Source of the DNA: Vreelandella salicampi
GTDB taxonomy: Bacteria > Pseudomonadota > Gammaproteobacteria > Pseudomonadales > Halomonadaceae
Direction: 5' to 3'
Assembly: GCF_013415105.1 (NCBI RefSeq)
Contig: NZ_JACCDF010000004.1
Location: forward strand, 124,001 to 188,000
DNA: 64,000 nt
Below, one piece after another: positions 57,126 to 64,000 of the stretch. The position numbers and the translations under genes were made by a program. The notes below the pieces were generated by a model. It ran no database searches. It was given only the letters and a program-made list of their open reading frames with translations, and was not told the origin of the DNA. Every line of letters begins with the position of its first letter. Within the stretch, counting starts at the first letter, position 1.

Positions 57126-58202
57126 TCACCCTTCAGCATTTATGATTTTAGTGACAGTTGGATGACTCATTCCTGTCACTTCAGCTACTTTCCTTCTAGA
57201 AACCCCTTGCGCAACTACCTCTTTAATTCTCTTATTCCTCAACTCAAGATCACCAAGCTCGCATATTAGAACACCTAGAATTGCATCGTCATAAGCATGC
57301 TCATGCAGCACATGCTTCTTCATGGCCTGCTGACAAATTTTTTCAATGTCTGAGAAAGATTTTCCAGTCAAAAGAGGCGATATTTTCCCAGCAATTTTTT
57401 CTGAAACACCTTTGCTCTTCAAAATCTTTAAGACTATATCTTTTCCTGGATTCTGAAAGTTGATGAGTTTATCAAACCTTCGCCATACAGCCCTGTCAAG
57501 CAACTCGGGATGATTGGTAGCTGCTACCAATATTGATTGATGCGGCCATCGGTCTATAGATTGAAGAAGAACATTAACCAACCGTTTAAGCTCTCCAATA
57601 TCTTTGTCATCGTCTCTTTTTTTGGCCACTGCGTCGAATTCGTCCAAGAAAAGAACGCATGGGAATGATGTAGAATATTCAAAAACACTTTTTATATTGG
57701 CCCCAGTCTTTCCCAGCAAGCTTGACATAACGGTTGACAAATCAAGCGTCACTAAAGGAAGACTTAACTTTGATGCCAGCCACGAAGCAGCAAATGTCTT
57801 CCCCACTCCTGGAGGTCCTGTGAAAATGACTTTTGAAACAGGCTCCAAACCTGCTGAAATCAATTTTTTTGAACTATTCCTCTCTTCAATAATTGAATTA
57901 AGCCCAGCATCCACTTGTTCATCCCAAAAAATATCATTGGGAAAGTTAAATTTTATTTGTTCTGAGACTAGGCTGGCGCGACTGTCGCTGTCAACAGGTG
58001 AGACGTTTTTCCTTGACACAAGCCTAGCGGGCTTAGCACTATCTGGCGCAGCCAGTAGATCAGCAAGTCTCTCTGCAACCGGATCGCCATCCTTTTTCAA
58101 CTTGCTGGCTATCCTCCGCCCAAGCAGAGCAAATCCTGCGGCGTTACCATTGACGCCCTGCTTGAAAAGGTCCACAAGCTCTTTGTCATCAATATTTTGC
58201 AT
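57126..58202 (-). CDS. ietA: AAA+ ATPase partner (IetA) with C-terminal HTH
   Basis: 358 residues. Walker A GPPGVGKT (129-136), Walker B VLFLDEFD (183-190), sensor-1 Asn230 and arginine finger region RRF (241-243) mark an active AAA+ domain. The final 40 residues (KEVVAQGVSRRKVAEVTGMS, then HPTVTKII) are a helix-turn-helix of resolvase/transposase type, which is a sensible DNA-binding region for self-control. It is expected to restrain IetS and sense phage infection. A GGAGG site precedes the ATG, and a promoter with repeats lies just upstream. Confidence 0.88.
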   Translation of the reverse strand: MQNIDDKELVDLFKQGVNGNAAGFALLGRRIASKLKKDGDPVAERLADLLAAPDSAKPARLVSRKNVSPVDSDSRASLVSEQIKFNFPNDIFWDEQVDAGLNSIIEERNSSKKLISAGLEPVSKVIFTGPPGVGKTFAASWLASKLSLPLVTLDLSTVMSSLLGKTGANIKSVFEYSTSFPCVLFLDEFDAVAKKRDDDKDIGELKRLVNVLLQSIDRWPHQSILVAATNHPELLDRAVWRRFDKLINFQNPGKDIVLKILKSKGVSEKIAGKISPLLTGKSFSDIEKICQQAMKKHVLHEHAYDDAILGVLICELGDLELRNKRIKEVVAQGVSRRKVAEVTGMSHPTVTKIINAEG

Positions 58203-58227
58203 CTACGCCTCCAAAATGGTAACAGAG

Positions 58228-58256
58228 ATGATAGTTTTGGAAGCCATAAGTGTCAA
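58228..58256 (-). promoter_or_regulatory. Sigma-70-type promoter of ietA-ietS
   Basis: On the minus strand a perfect TTGACA (58251-58256), 17-base spacer and TATCAT (58228-58233). The transcript start would be about 20 bases before the ietA ATG. Confidence 0.85.
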
Positions 58257-58266
58257 TTTGGAAAGC
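58236..58266. promoter_or_regulatory. Direct repeats overlapping the ietA promoter (putative operator)
   Basis: TTTGGAA at 58236-58242 and again at 58257-58263, 21 bases apart (two helical turns). One copy lies in the -10/-35 spacer and the other abuts the -35 box. Their position suits binding of the HTH of IetA. Confidence 0.45.
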
Positions 58267-58393
58267 TAACCTCAGAATATTGACAGCAGGAGCGCGCCTC
58301 TAGATTGATAGGCCTGTGGTTGCCCTAGGGCGGCATGAATGCTGCAATTGCCCCGCCCACCCAGCAAATACCTAAGCATAAGCGAGGCTACTG

Positions 58394-58663
58394 CTACTTC
58401 ACACGAACCGGCCTAGGTGGCCTCCCTCGCCGACCTGTAACCTGCCAAAGGAGACTGATGGCATACCAGTAGTCTCTGGCAGCAGTAGGGCTAAATCGCT
58501 TCGCTTCTAGGAACCGGTAGACATATCGCTTACCAATCTGATGAGGTGGACAGCCAAACCAACGTCCAAACTCTTCTACACGCCGCACCTGCATACGCCG
58601 GGCTGTCTTGTCTCTTCGACAAGCGTGCTGATTAAGGGCATGGCTAATACCTGGTGGAATCAT
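58394..58663 (-). CDS. Small protein resembling a stand-alone integrase N-terminal (SAM-like) domain
   Basis: About 89 residues, or 98 if it begins with the GTG at 58690. The sequence NQHACRRDKTARRMQVRR, EFGRWFGCPPHQIGKRYVYR and TAARDYWYAISLLWQVTGR is strongly helical and basic and recalls the core-binding (SAM-like) domain of tyrosine recombinases. No catalytic domain follows. It is either a free-standing DNA-binding protein or what is left of an integrase. It lies between IetAS and the prophage remnant. Confidence 0.5.
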   Translation of the reverse strand: MIPPGISHALNQHACRRDKTARRMQVRRVEEFGRWFGCPPHQIGKRYVYRFLEAKRFSPTAARDYWYAISLLWQVTGRRGRPPRPVRVK

Positions 58664-58706
58664 CGCGCATTCCCGATATATATAGCTCACAGTAATGGCA
58701 ATGCGA

Positions 58707-59613
58707 GAATGCCCAAGCTCTCAGACGAGCAGACAGTCAGTGAACAACAAGACGCAGTTGTGCGTGTACTAACCAGCACCGGCGGCGCATCACGGCCCTA
58801 TTTTATTGGCCTAGCAGCCGATCTCGGCTACCCAACCGGCGGTAACCCCGCCCAGGGCGTACCCGCCGCCAGGCTCTTACTGGTACCACATGATTACTGA
58901 GGGCCTGCTGTGGGTGGTCGTGGAAGCGGGACTGACGCCGGATCATGAGGATCTGGGGCTGGTGGTTTGAGCACTCTCGCGACTGACTGCCCGCAACGTT
59001 ACAACCATCACCGATGCCAACTCACCGAAAAACCTGACAATCGCCGAGGCTGGGCTGGTGCTGATAGATGCCAGTGCAGGGTCGGTAAAGCTCCACCTGC
59101 CGAGTGTCGCAGACAACCAGGGCGCAGCTATCGAGCGGTTCGTACGGATGTAAAGTGGCGATACGGTCACACTGAGCCCATCCGGCGACGACACAATCGA
59201 TGGTAAGGCAAACCTCACAATGTCTGCCAACGACTGGGCAGACTTGGAGGCTGGTGAAGTCGATTATTGGGTCGCCAAGACTCCGGCGAATGTCTCGGAG
59301 AAGCTGTATGCCAATCAGGCTTTGGGTGGTGTGGGGCAGAGTTGGCATGATGTCACAGCATCCAGGGACAGTGCTGTGACCTTCACAAACAGCACGGGGC
59401 GACCTATTTTCCTCTCGGCGATAATTGAGGCGACTTCTACCAACAACTACCAACAACGCTCAATGCAGTGTCTTTATCGATGGGGATATGGTTGCACAGC
59501 AAAGGGCTACAGCCGGTGGTTCAGGGAATTCAATTATAGCGATGACCACAATCATTCCCGACGGCAGCAACTATAGACTCGACATGGCTCCCAAAACGGT
59601 ATCGTTCAAATGA
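58707..59613 (+). pseudogene. Decayed phage tail-fibre-like gene
   Basis: Pieces in changing frames reconstruct a tail fibre: LGYPTGGNPAQGVPA, then after a frameshift near 58870 YWYHMITEGLLWVVVEAGLT, an in-frame TGA at 58968, SPKNLTIAEAGLVLIDASAG, an in-frame TAA at 59151, then QSWHDVTASRDSAVTFTNST and GRPIFLSAII. A second frameshift is caused by an exact 10-base tandem duplication (CTACCAACAA at 59437-59446 and 59447-59456); beyond it the frame reads CSVFIDGDMVAQQR and SNYRLDMAPKTVSFK to the stop. It is not functional. Confidence 0.75.
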
Positions 59614-59624
59614 GGGACGGCGCT

Positions 59625-60134
59625 AATGAGATATTTCAATACGCCAAGTGACGACATTCGAGCGATCAAAATGGGCAAGAGCATTTCATACAGAGTACCT
59701 GGGAAGAGATGACCGAAGACGAGATGTAGGTGGCGATCAATCCGCGACTGACGATAGCTGATCTCGCAATCAAAAAGCGCCGCCACCTCGAAACCGCGCG
59801 TAAGGCCGCTGAAGATGAGGGCGTCTTTAGTTAACGACATTCGCTATTCTGGCAGCCGGGATAATCGTACAGAGATACTACAGGCGCTAGAATCAGCCGA
59901 TGACAGCGGCATTGATACATTCCTGCGCAGGAAAGACAGCGACAACGCTTTCCACTTCAATCACCCCGTCGCGGCCGTGCGCGCGGCAATCCGCGAGATC
60001 GGAACGCGGCGCCATGGGCTTATCAATCAGGCGGGGAACTGAGCGCGCAGATTGACGCCATCCTGGTTGACGAGCAGCTGAGTGACGAAGAGAAGCGCAT
60101 GGCGCTGCAAGCGGTGGCGTGGTCGGAAGCATAA
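59625..60134 (+). pseudogene. Decayed tail-fibre assembly-type gene with DUF4376-like C-terminus
   Basis: It begins MRYFNTPSDDIRA, then continues in another frame as STWEEMTEDEM with a TAG, TIADLAIKKRRHLETARKAA, and after further shifts DNAFHFNHPVAAVRAAIREI and DAILVDEQLSDEEKRMAL to TAA. The order matches phage proteins encoded just after tail fibres, with C-terminal DUF4376-type helical region. At least three frame or stop defects are present. Confidence 0.6.
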
Positions 60135-60261
60135 CCGCCAGCGCAAAGCTCTTTAACAATATAGCCCAGAGTCAGCCCGGCACTAGTCGGGCTGCTGCCA
60201 TTGTGACCACACTGCAGCCGTGTTAATTCTGGTAACGCAACCTACAAACTGGAGCAGCTAC

Positions 60262-60591
60262 ATGGACAATGGCTTATACGCCGTACACTTTCGGGCAGCG
60301 GGCGATGAAGGCACAGGGGTCGTAGCCATTAGTGATGGCTCAGTAAACGGTGGTGATCGCAGCCACTACTACCAGGGCAAACTAGAGCAGAATGGCCAAG
60401 AGACCAGGGCTACGCTGGCAGTGTCGCAGTATAATCCCGCCTACGACTCGATATTTGGCTCGGCTGGAAACTTCGAGGTCGAAGTGAGTGGCCCTTCTAG
60501 CGAAAAGGGCTTCGAGCTAACAGGAAGCATCAAGGGCAATCCAAGCCAAAAGGTCAATATCAGTGGCCACTACCTAAAGCCGCTGGTTTAG
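60262..60591 (+). CDS. GrlR-like regulatory protein
   Basis: 109 residues. MDNGLYAVHFRAAGDEGTGV and VVAISDGSVNGGDRSHYYQG match the GrlR family, whose founder is a negative regulator of type III secretion in enteropathogenic E. coli; many members stand alone in genomes without type III secretion, and their roles are unknown. The remaining half is a beta-barrel-like pattern ending in VNISGHYLKPLV. A GGAG site lies before the ATG and a terminator follows. Its intact state contrasts with the decayed genes on its left. Confidence 0.75.
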   Translation: MDNGLYAVHFRAAGDEGTGVVAISDGSVNGGDRSHYYQGKLEQNGQETRATLAVSQYNPAYDSIFGSAGNFEVEVSGPSSEKGFELTGSIKGNPSQKVNISGHYLKPLV

Positions 60592-60608
60592 CCCTAGGCA
60601 CTCAATAG

Positions 60609-60634
60609 CGGCCGGTTAACCACCGGCCGTTTTT
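60609..60634 (+). terminator. Terminator after the GrlR-like gene
   Basis: CGGCCGG (60609-60615) pairs with CCGGCCG (60623-60629) around a 7-base loop, followed by five T. Confidence 0.85.
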
Positions 60635-60660
60635 AATGGTAAAGCTCTCAGGAGATCAAG

Positions 60661-61164
60661 ATGGCAACGGCTACAAGCGCGGCAGCAGTCGTGGGTGCTT
60701 TCGCGGGTTTAGCTTCGCTTGGATGGCAGATTTTCAAGTACCTTAAGGACGGCCCGATCCTGCGCATTCGCGTCTCACAGGATATGCAGGTGATCGGCCC
60801 CGATGGCCAACTTGAAGAACAACCCTGGGCACTCGTCAATATTGCCAATGCAGGCTCTCAGCCAACGACCATTACCCACCTCTTCAGCCACAGCTACCGA
60901 GGCCGGTTTGATCGTTTGCTAAGGAAGAAGACGGCTTCCACAATGGTATTTCCCAATCCAGATCCAGGTCAATTGCCTAGCAAGCTTGCTCCCGGTGAAA
61001 TCTGGACGGGCATGGTTAAGCAAGATCACCTGCAGGAGCTGCTCGAAGAGGGGAATCACCTTTTCATAGGCGTTTACCATACCTTCAGCGACCACCCCAA
61101 GACTACTAGATTGCGACTCGGTGGCAACCCCCGAGAGACGGCGGCAGCCGAGTCTCGGGCATAG
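60661..61164 (+). CDS. Hypothetical membrane-anchored protein
   Basis: 167 residues, family not recognised. An N-terminal hydrophobic segment (AAAVVGAFAGLASLGWQIF) would anchor it, leaving about 140 residues with a beta-sandwich-like pattern (ILRIRVSQDMQVIGPDG, PWALVNIANAGSQPTTITHL, KLAPGEIWTGMV). Proteins of this design with a short anchor and a small immunoglobulin-like domain occur in mobile elements. An AGGAG site lies before the ATG. Last plus-strand gene of the island. Confidence 0.65.
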   Translation: MATATSAAAVVGAFAGLASLGWQIFKYLKDGPILRIRVSQDMQVIGPDGQLEEQPWALVNIANAGSQPTTITHLFSHSYRGRFDRLLRKKTASTMVFPNPDPGQLPSKLAPGEIWTGMVKQDHLQELLEEGNHLFIGVYHTFSDHPKTTRLRLGGNPRETAAAESRA

Positions 61165-61189
61165 CCTTTTAAGGCCTAGCTCTTTGGTT

Positions 61190-61280
61190 CGAGGTTGTGC
61201 CAAAGATACCGCCAAATACTTGTGTGGCAGCCCACCTCATCGGTGCCAAAGTAAGCGCGAGGCTGTGCCAAATGCGCCGC
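61190..61280. repeat. Imperfect direct repeat near the right border of the island
   Basis: CGAGGTTGTGCCAAAGATAC at 61190-61209 and CGAGGCTGTGCCAAATGCGC at 61258-61277. A shorter tandem, GTAGACAC, follows at 61311 and 61322. Such clusters are found around recombinase core sites, but no partner repeat was seen at the left border. Confidence 0.35.
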
Positions 61281-61333
61281 GCGTTTACACTAACTCTTGG
61301 TGTCCACATCGTAGACACTTTGTAGACACCCAC

Positions 61334-61361
61334 AAAAAAGCCGCCCTTTAAGGCGGCTTTT
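61334..61361. terminator. Terminator of the tRNA cluster
   Basis: AAAGCCGCC (61337-61345) pairs with GGCGGCTTT (61352-61360) around CTTTAA; on the minus strand a T-run follows. It lies about 40 bases after tRNA-Thr. Confidence 0.88.
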
Positions 61362-61398
61362 AAAATTCTGTAACGTGCTGTTTTTAAACCACTTTAAG

Positions 61399-61474
<76 letters not shown>

Positions 61475-61492
61475 TACACGTAAAGTCGGCAA

Positions 61493-61567
61493 TGGCTGGG
61501 GTACCAGGATTCGAACCTGGGAATGCCGCTACCAAAAAGCGGTGCCTTACCACTTGGCGATACCCCA
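61493..61567 (-). tRNA. tRNA-Gln (anticodon TTG)
   Basis: A 75-base cloverleaf, acceptor TGGGGTA/TACCCCA, anticodon loop TTTTGGT giving TTG, T-loop GTTCGAAT, encoded CCA. Confidence 0.96.
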
Positions 61568-61573
61568 GCAGTG

Positions 61574-61649
61574 TGGTGGCCAGAGACGGAATCGAACCGC
61601 CGACACAGGGATTTTCAATCCCTTGCTCTACCAACTGAGCTATCTGGCC
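61574..61649 (-). tRNA. tRNA-Phe (anticodon GAA)
   Basis: A 76-base cloverleaf, acceptor GGCCAGA/TCTGGCC, anticodon loop TTGAAAA giving GAA, T-loop GTTCGATT, encoded CCA. First of the cluster, close to the promoter. Confidence 0.96.
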
Positions 61650-61665
61650 GCTGCCAACGGTGCGT

Positions 61666-61694
61666 ATTAAACTAAAAAACCTACGTTTCGTCAA
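61666..61694 (-). promoter_or_regulatory. Sigma-70-type promoter of the tRNA-Phe-Gln-Thr cluster
   Basis: On the minus strand TTGACG (61689-61694), a 17-base spacer and TTTAAT (61666-61671), with the start expected about 10 bases before tRNA-Phe. Confidence 0.8.
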
Positions 61695-61779
61695 CACCTC
61701 TGTGAAACATTCTTTCCTTCACCCCATTTATGGACTACGCGGTAGAAACTCAGCCCAGCACTCCACTTCGCAGTGGCCA

Positions 61780-62055
61780 TTATGCCTGGGTAGGCGGCAC
61801 ATACCCTTCTGCCTGGTCGGTTTCTTGGTTATCCAAGAATCGCTCCATCTGCTCCATCAGGTAGGCGCGCGCATCGGGGTCGAGCATGTTGAGGTGTTTT
61901 TCGTTAATCAAGCGCGTTTGTAGCGCTTGCCACTCTTCCCATGCTGGTTTGGAAACCGTGGCTTGTATCTCCTGGCCTTTGGCCCCCGGCAGCGGCGGGA
62001 ACGGTAAGGCGTCGAGCTCTTTTTGATACTTACGGCAGAATACCGTGTTGCTCAT
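61780..62055 (-). CDS. yggX: Fe(2+)-trafficking / oxidative protection protein YggX
   Basis: 91 residues from the ATG at 62055, reading MSNTVFCRKYQKELDALPFP, then GQEIQATVSKPAWEEWQALQ and TRLINEKHLNMLDPDAR, all YggX signatures. The protein protects Fe-S clusters and is regularly encoded next to mutY, whose enzyme needs a 4Fe-4S cluster. It lies 42 bases downstream of mutY. Confidence 0.97.
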   Translation of the reverse strand: MSNTVFCRKYQKELDALPFPPLPGAKGQEIQATVSKPAWEEWQALQTRLINEKHLNMLDPDARAYLMEQMERFLDNQETDQAEGYVPPTQA

Positions 62056-62097
62056 CGTACTCTCCTTCATGTGAGATGTGAGTCGTAAAGGCCCAGC

Positions 62098-63195
62098 CTA
62101 CGCGTGCCCTGGCGCATTCTCCAGGTCAAACGTGCGCGCTTCGGCGTGTGCTTGAGTCAGTAAGCGCTTGACCGGTGCCGCCAATCCCAGCTCAGGCGGG
62201 TCATTGAGGTCGTACCACACGCCATTTTCGCGCACGCCCGTAAGCGTTGTGCAAACCACCGGCTGCGGGGAGATTTCCAGGCGAAAGTGGCTAAACGTGT
62301 GGGTGAATACAGGCCGTGCCGGTTCGTGCTGGGGGGCGACGGTATGCATGGCTACCCAATCATCTAACGCCTGTTGGGTATCGAATTGCGGCAAACTCCA
62401 TAACCCGCCCCATAAACCGCTAGGTGGGCGCTGCTCCAGCCAGACGCGGCCCTTGGCATCTTGCAACAAAAGCATGAACGTTTGCCGCGTGGGTAGTGCT
62501 TTTTTGGGCTTGGATTCCGGGTAATGCTGCACCTCGCCGTGGGCGAAGGCCAAGCAGACATCGCTGAACGGGCATGCCACACAAGCAGGCTGGCCGCGTT
62601 TGCACAGTGTCGCCCCAAAATCCATCATCGCTTGGGTGTAGTCAGCAAGGCGCTTAGCAGGCGTGTAGTAGTCAGCCAACGACCAAAGCTTGCGCTCTAC
62701 CGCAGGCCTGCCCGGCCAACCGGGCACAGCGTGCAGACGCGTCAACGAGCGCTTGACATTGCCGTCCAGAATCACCGCCCGCTTGCCGGTGCTTTGGGCA
62801 ATGATCGCGCCTGCAGTGGAACGGCCAATGCCGGGCAGTGCTATTAGCGCCTCTTCGCTCTCCACCGGCAGTTCGCCGCCGTGCTCAGCGAGGGCGACTT
62901 GCGCTGCCTTATGCAAATTACGCGCGCGGGCGTAATACCCAAGCCCCGTCCATAGATGCAGCACTTCGTCCTGGGGGGCACGGGCGAGCGCATCAAGCGT
63001 CGGGAAGCGCGCCATAAAGCGGTTAAAGTAATCAATTACCGTGGCGACTTGGGTTTGCTGCAACATGATTTCTGATACCCACACGCGGTATGGCGTACGC
63101 GGGGACTGCCAAGGCAAATCATGACGGCCGTGCTGATCAAACCAGGCTAAAAGCCGCTTTTGAAATTCACCCGGCGAGAGCCGCGGCGTCGGCAT
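62098..63195 (-). CDS. mutY: A/G-specific adenine DNA glycosylase
   Basis: About 365 residues from the ATG at 63195 (PTPRLSPGEFQKRLLAWFDQ); the frame extends 105 bases further, with another ATG at 63234. It removes A opposite 8-oxoG. Visible are the catalytic Glu in VSEIMLQQTQV, the helix-hairpin-helix LPGIGRSTAGAI, catalytic Asp in VILDGNVKR, the 4Fe-4S cluster CKRGQPACVACPFSDVC, and a C-terminal NUDIX-like domain (WLEQRPPSGLWGGLWSLP). Between the asmA-like gene and yggX, a common order. Confidence 0.97.
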   Translation of the reverse strand: MPTPRLSPGEFQKRLLAWFDQHGRHDLPWQSPRTPYRVWVSEIMLQQTQVATVIDYFNRFMARFPTLDALARAPQDEVLHLWTGLGYYARARNLHKAAQVALAEHGGELPVESEEALIALPGIGRSTAGAIIAQSTGKRAVILDGNVKRSLTRLHAVPGWPGRPAVERKLWSLADYYTPAKRLADYTQAMMDFGATLCKRGQPACVACPFSDVCLAFAHGEVQHYPESKPKKALPTRQTFMLLLQDAKGRVWLEQRPPSGLWGGLWSLPQFDTQQALDDWVAMHTVAPQHEPARPVFTHTFSHFRLEISPQPVVCTTLTGVRENGVWYDLNDPPELGLAAPVKRLLTQAHAEARTFDLENAPGHA

Positions 63196-63296
63196 CGAGT
63201 CCTTTGCGGGGTGGCCTTTTACGTCTTTAGGCATAAATGGTTGACCTACAAAAAAGCGCCGACAGAATGCCGACGCCAATGGGCTTGCAAGAAGTC

Positions 63297-64000
63297 TCAA
63301 TCGAATAGACGACGTAAGCCGTCGCGAAGTTCCTGAGTCGTTTCTTCGCCTAAACGCTCATCGATGCGCTTGAACGAGTCTTCTAGCGCGTCTTCTACGC
63401 GGCTTCCCACCTCATCACTCAAAAGCTCGGCCATATTGGCTTGAAACGCCTCACGGTCAAACCGGCACCACTCGCTTCGCGCGTCGCTGACGTGCCCGTT
63501 ACAGCGCACCGGTAGCGCTACCTGCTCAAGGCGTGGATTGACCTCGCAGGCGGCATCGGCGGTACTCACCACGCGGGCTTTCGTCAGGACATCGAAACGT
63601 AGGCTGCCAAGATCGAATGCCCCGCCTCCGCGCACATCAATGCCGGGAAGCGTAATGAGTAGGTCGTCGCTTTCCAGTATGCCATCGCGAATCACAAAGG
63701 GGGCGTCAAAACGGTCAAAGCGGGTATCGCTGTGCCAGTCGCGGCGTGTGGATTCACCTTCAAACGTAGCAACAATTTCGCACATTTCCTTTGAGATATT
63801 GATGTCTAAAACGGCGCCATTACTCAGCGAGGTATTAAGCTCACCATTAAGATGGCGAATCAACTCTTCGCGGGCATTACCACGCGTTGTCAGCTCGCCA
63901 TCGACATTGAGCTGGCCACGGATCGGCGAGGCATCTTCGCTAAATGTCTCCAGCAGCGGGGCGACATCAACGTTTGCAACACGGGGTTGAAATGCCCATG
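63297..64000 (-). CDS. AsmA-family protein, C-terminal part (gene continues beyond the window)
   Basis: About 233 residues of the C-terminus; the frame is open to the last base of the window. The repeat-like beta pattern with VANVDVAPLLETFSEDASPI, RGQLNVDGELTTRGN and NGAVLDINISK is the AsmA C-terminal domain, which closes a long periplasmic groove for phospholipid transport between membranes. The visible end FKRIDERLGEETTQELRDGL is helical. It stands upstream of mutY, its usual neighbour. Confidence 0.88.
   Translation of the reverse strand, partial: WAFQPRVANVDVAPLLETFSEDASPIRGQLNVDGELTTRGNAREELIRHLNGELNTSLSNGAVLDINISKEMCEIVATFEGESTRRDWHSDTRFDRFDAPFVIRDGILESDDLLITLPGIDVRGGGAFDLGSLRFDVLTKARVVSTADAACEVNPRLEQVALPVRCNGHVSDARSEWCRFDREAFQANMAELLSDEVGSRVEDALEDSFKRIDERLGEETTQELRDGLRRLFD

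Noticed and set aside
60262..60591. Evidence of a type III secretion system
   Set aside because: The GrlR-like gene is the only sign; no secretion apparatus gene is present, and many GrlR-like proteins are unrelated to type III secretion.
58707..61164. Complete prophage
   Set aside because: Only tail-fibre and assembly remnants are present; no capsid, terminase, lysis or catalytic integrase genes are seen.

Overview
The window looks like a chromosomal segment of a Halomonas-type gammaproteobacterium (Halomonadaceae). The evidence is the fairly high GC, the block rpsT-murJ-ribF-ileS-lspA-fkpB-ispH leading into minor pilin genes, the block rplU-rpmA-obgE-proB, and small gammaproteobacterial families such as DUF2835, DUF1853 and YggX. 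No species can be assigned from the sequence alone.

Layout. 1-5.8 kb: the end of a large exported protein, a GlcNAc-transferase-like glycosyltransferase translationally coupled to a CHASE2 adenylate cyclase, and trpS. 5.8-10.4 kb: a minor pilin operon of low GC, with pilE, fimT, pilV, pilW carrying a (GGD)12 tract, and an unusually large 795-residue PilX-type protein; no pilY1 is present. 10.4-18.6 kb: housekeeping genes (ispH, fkpB, lspA, ileS, ribF, murJ, rpsT). 18.9-23.4 kb: a GST, a truncated IS1380-like transposase, and a pair of genes for a squalene/phytoene synthase-like enzyme and a cytochrome P450 fused to two cyclic-nucleotide-binding domains. 23.4-30 kb: a SprA-type putative metalloprotease and three c-di-GMP enzymes. 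30-37 kb: pcm, a PhoD-like phosphatase, DUF1853, proB, obgE, rpmA, rplU. 37.2-42.1 kb: a four-gene envelope operon (COG3014 lipoprotein, LpoB-like lipoprotein, DUF6844 protein, CsgG-like protein). 42.4-43.7 kb: ispB and tRNA-Pro.

43.7-61.4 kb is an accessory island between tRNA-Pro and a Phe-Gln-Thr tRNA cluster. It holds a type I restriction-modification operon with a Fic protein between hsdR and hsdM and a PD-(D/E)XK nuclease downstream, a decayed IS30 element, an IetAS-type anti-phage pair (AAA+ ATPase and subtilisin-like protease) with its own promoter and a probable operator, an integrase-N-like small protein, and a degraded prophage tail-fibre module followed by a GrlR-like gene. From 61.4 kb the core resumes with tRNAs, yggX, mutY and an AsmA-family gene cut by the window edge.

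The most unusual signals are the P450-cNBD-cNBD fusion beside a terpenoid synthase, the island's composite defence operons, the conserved-looking but poorly understood envelope operon, and the giant PilX-type pilin in a pilin operon lacking pilY1.
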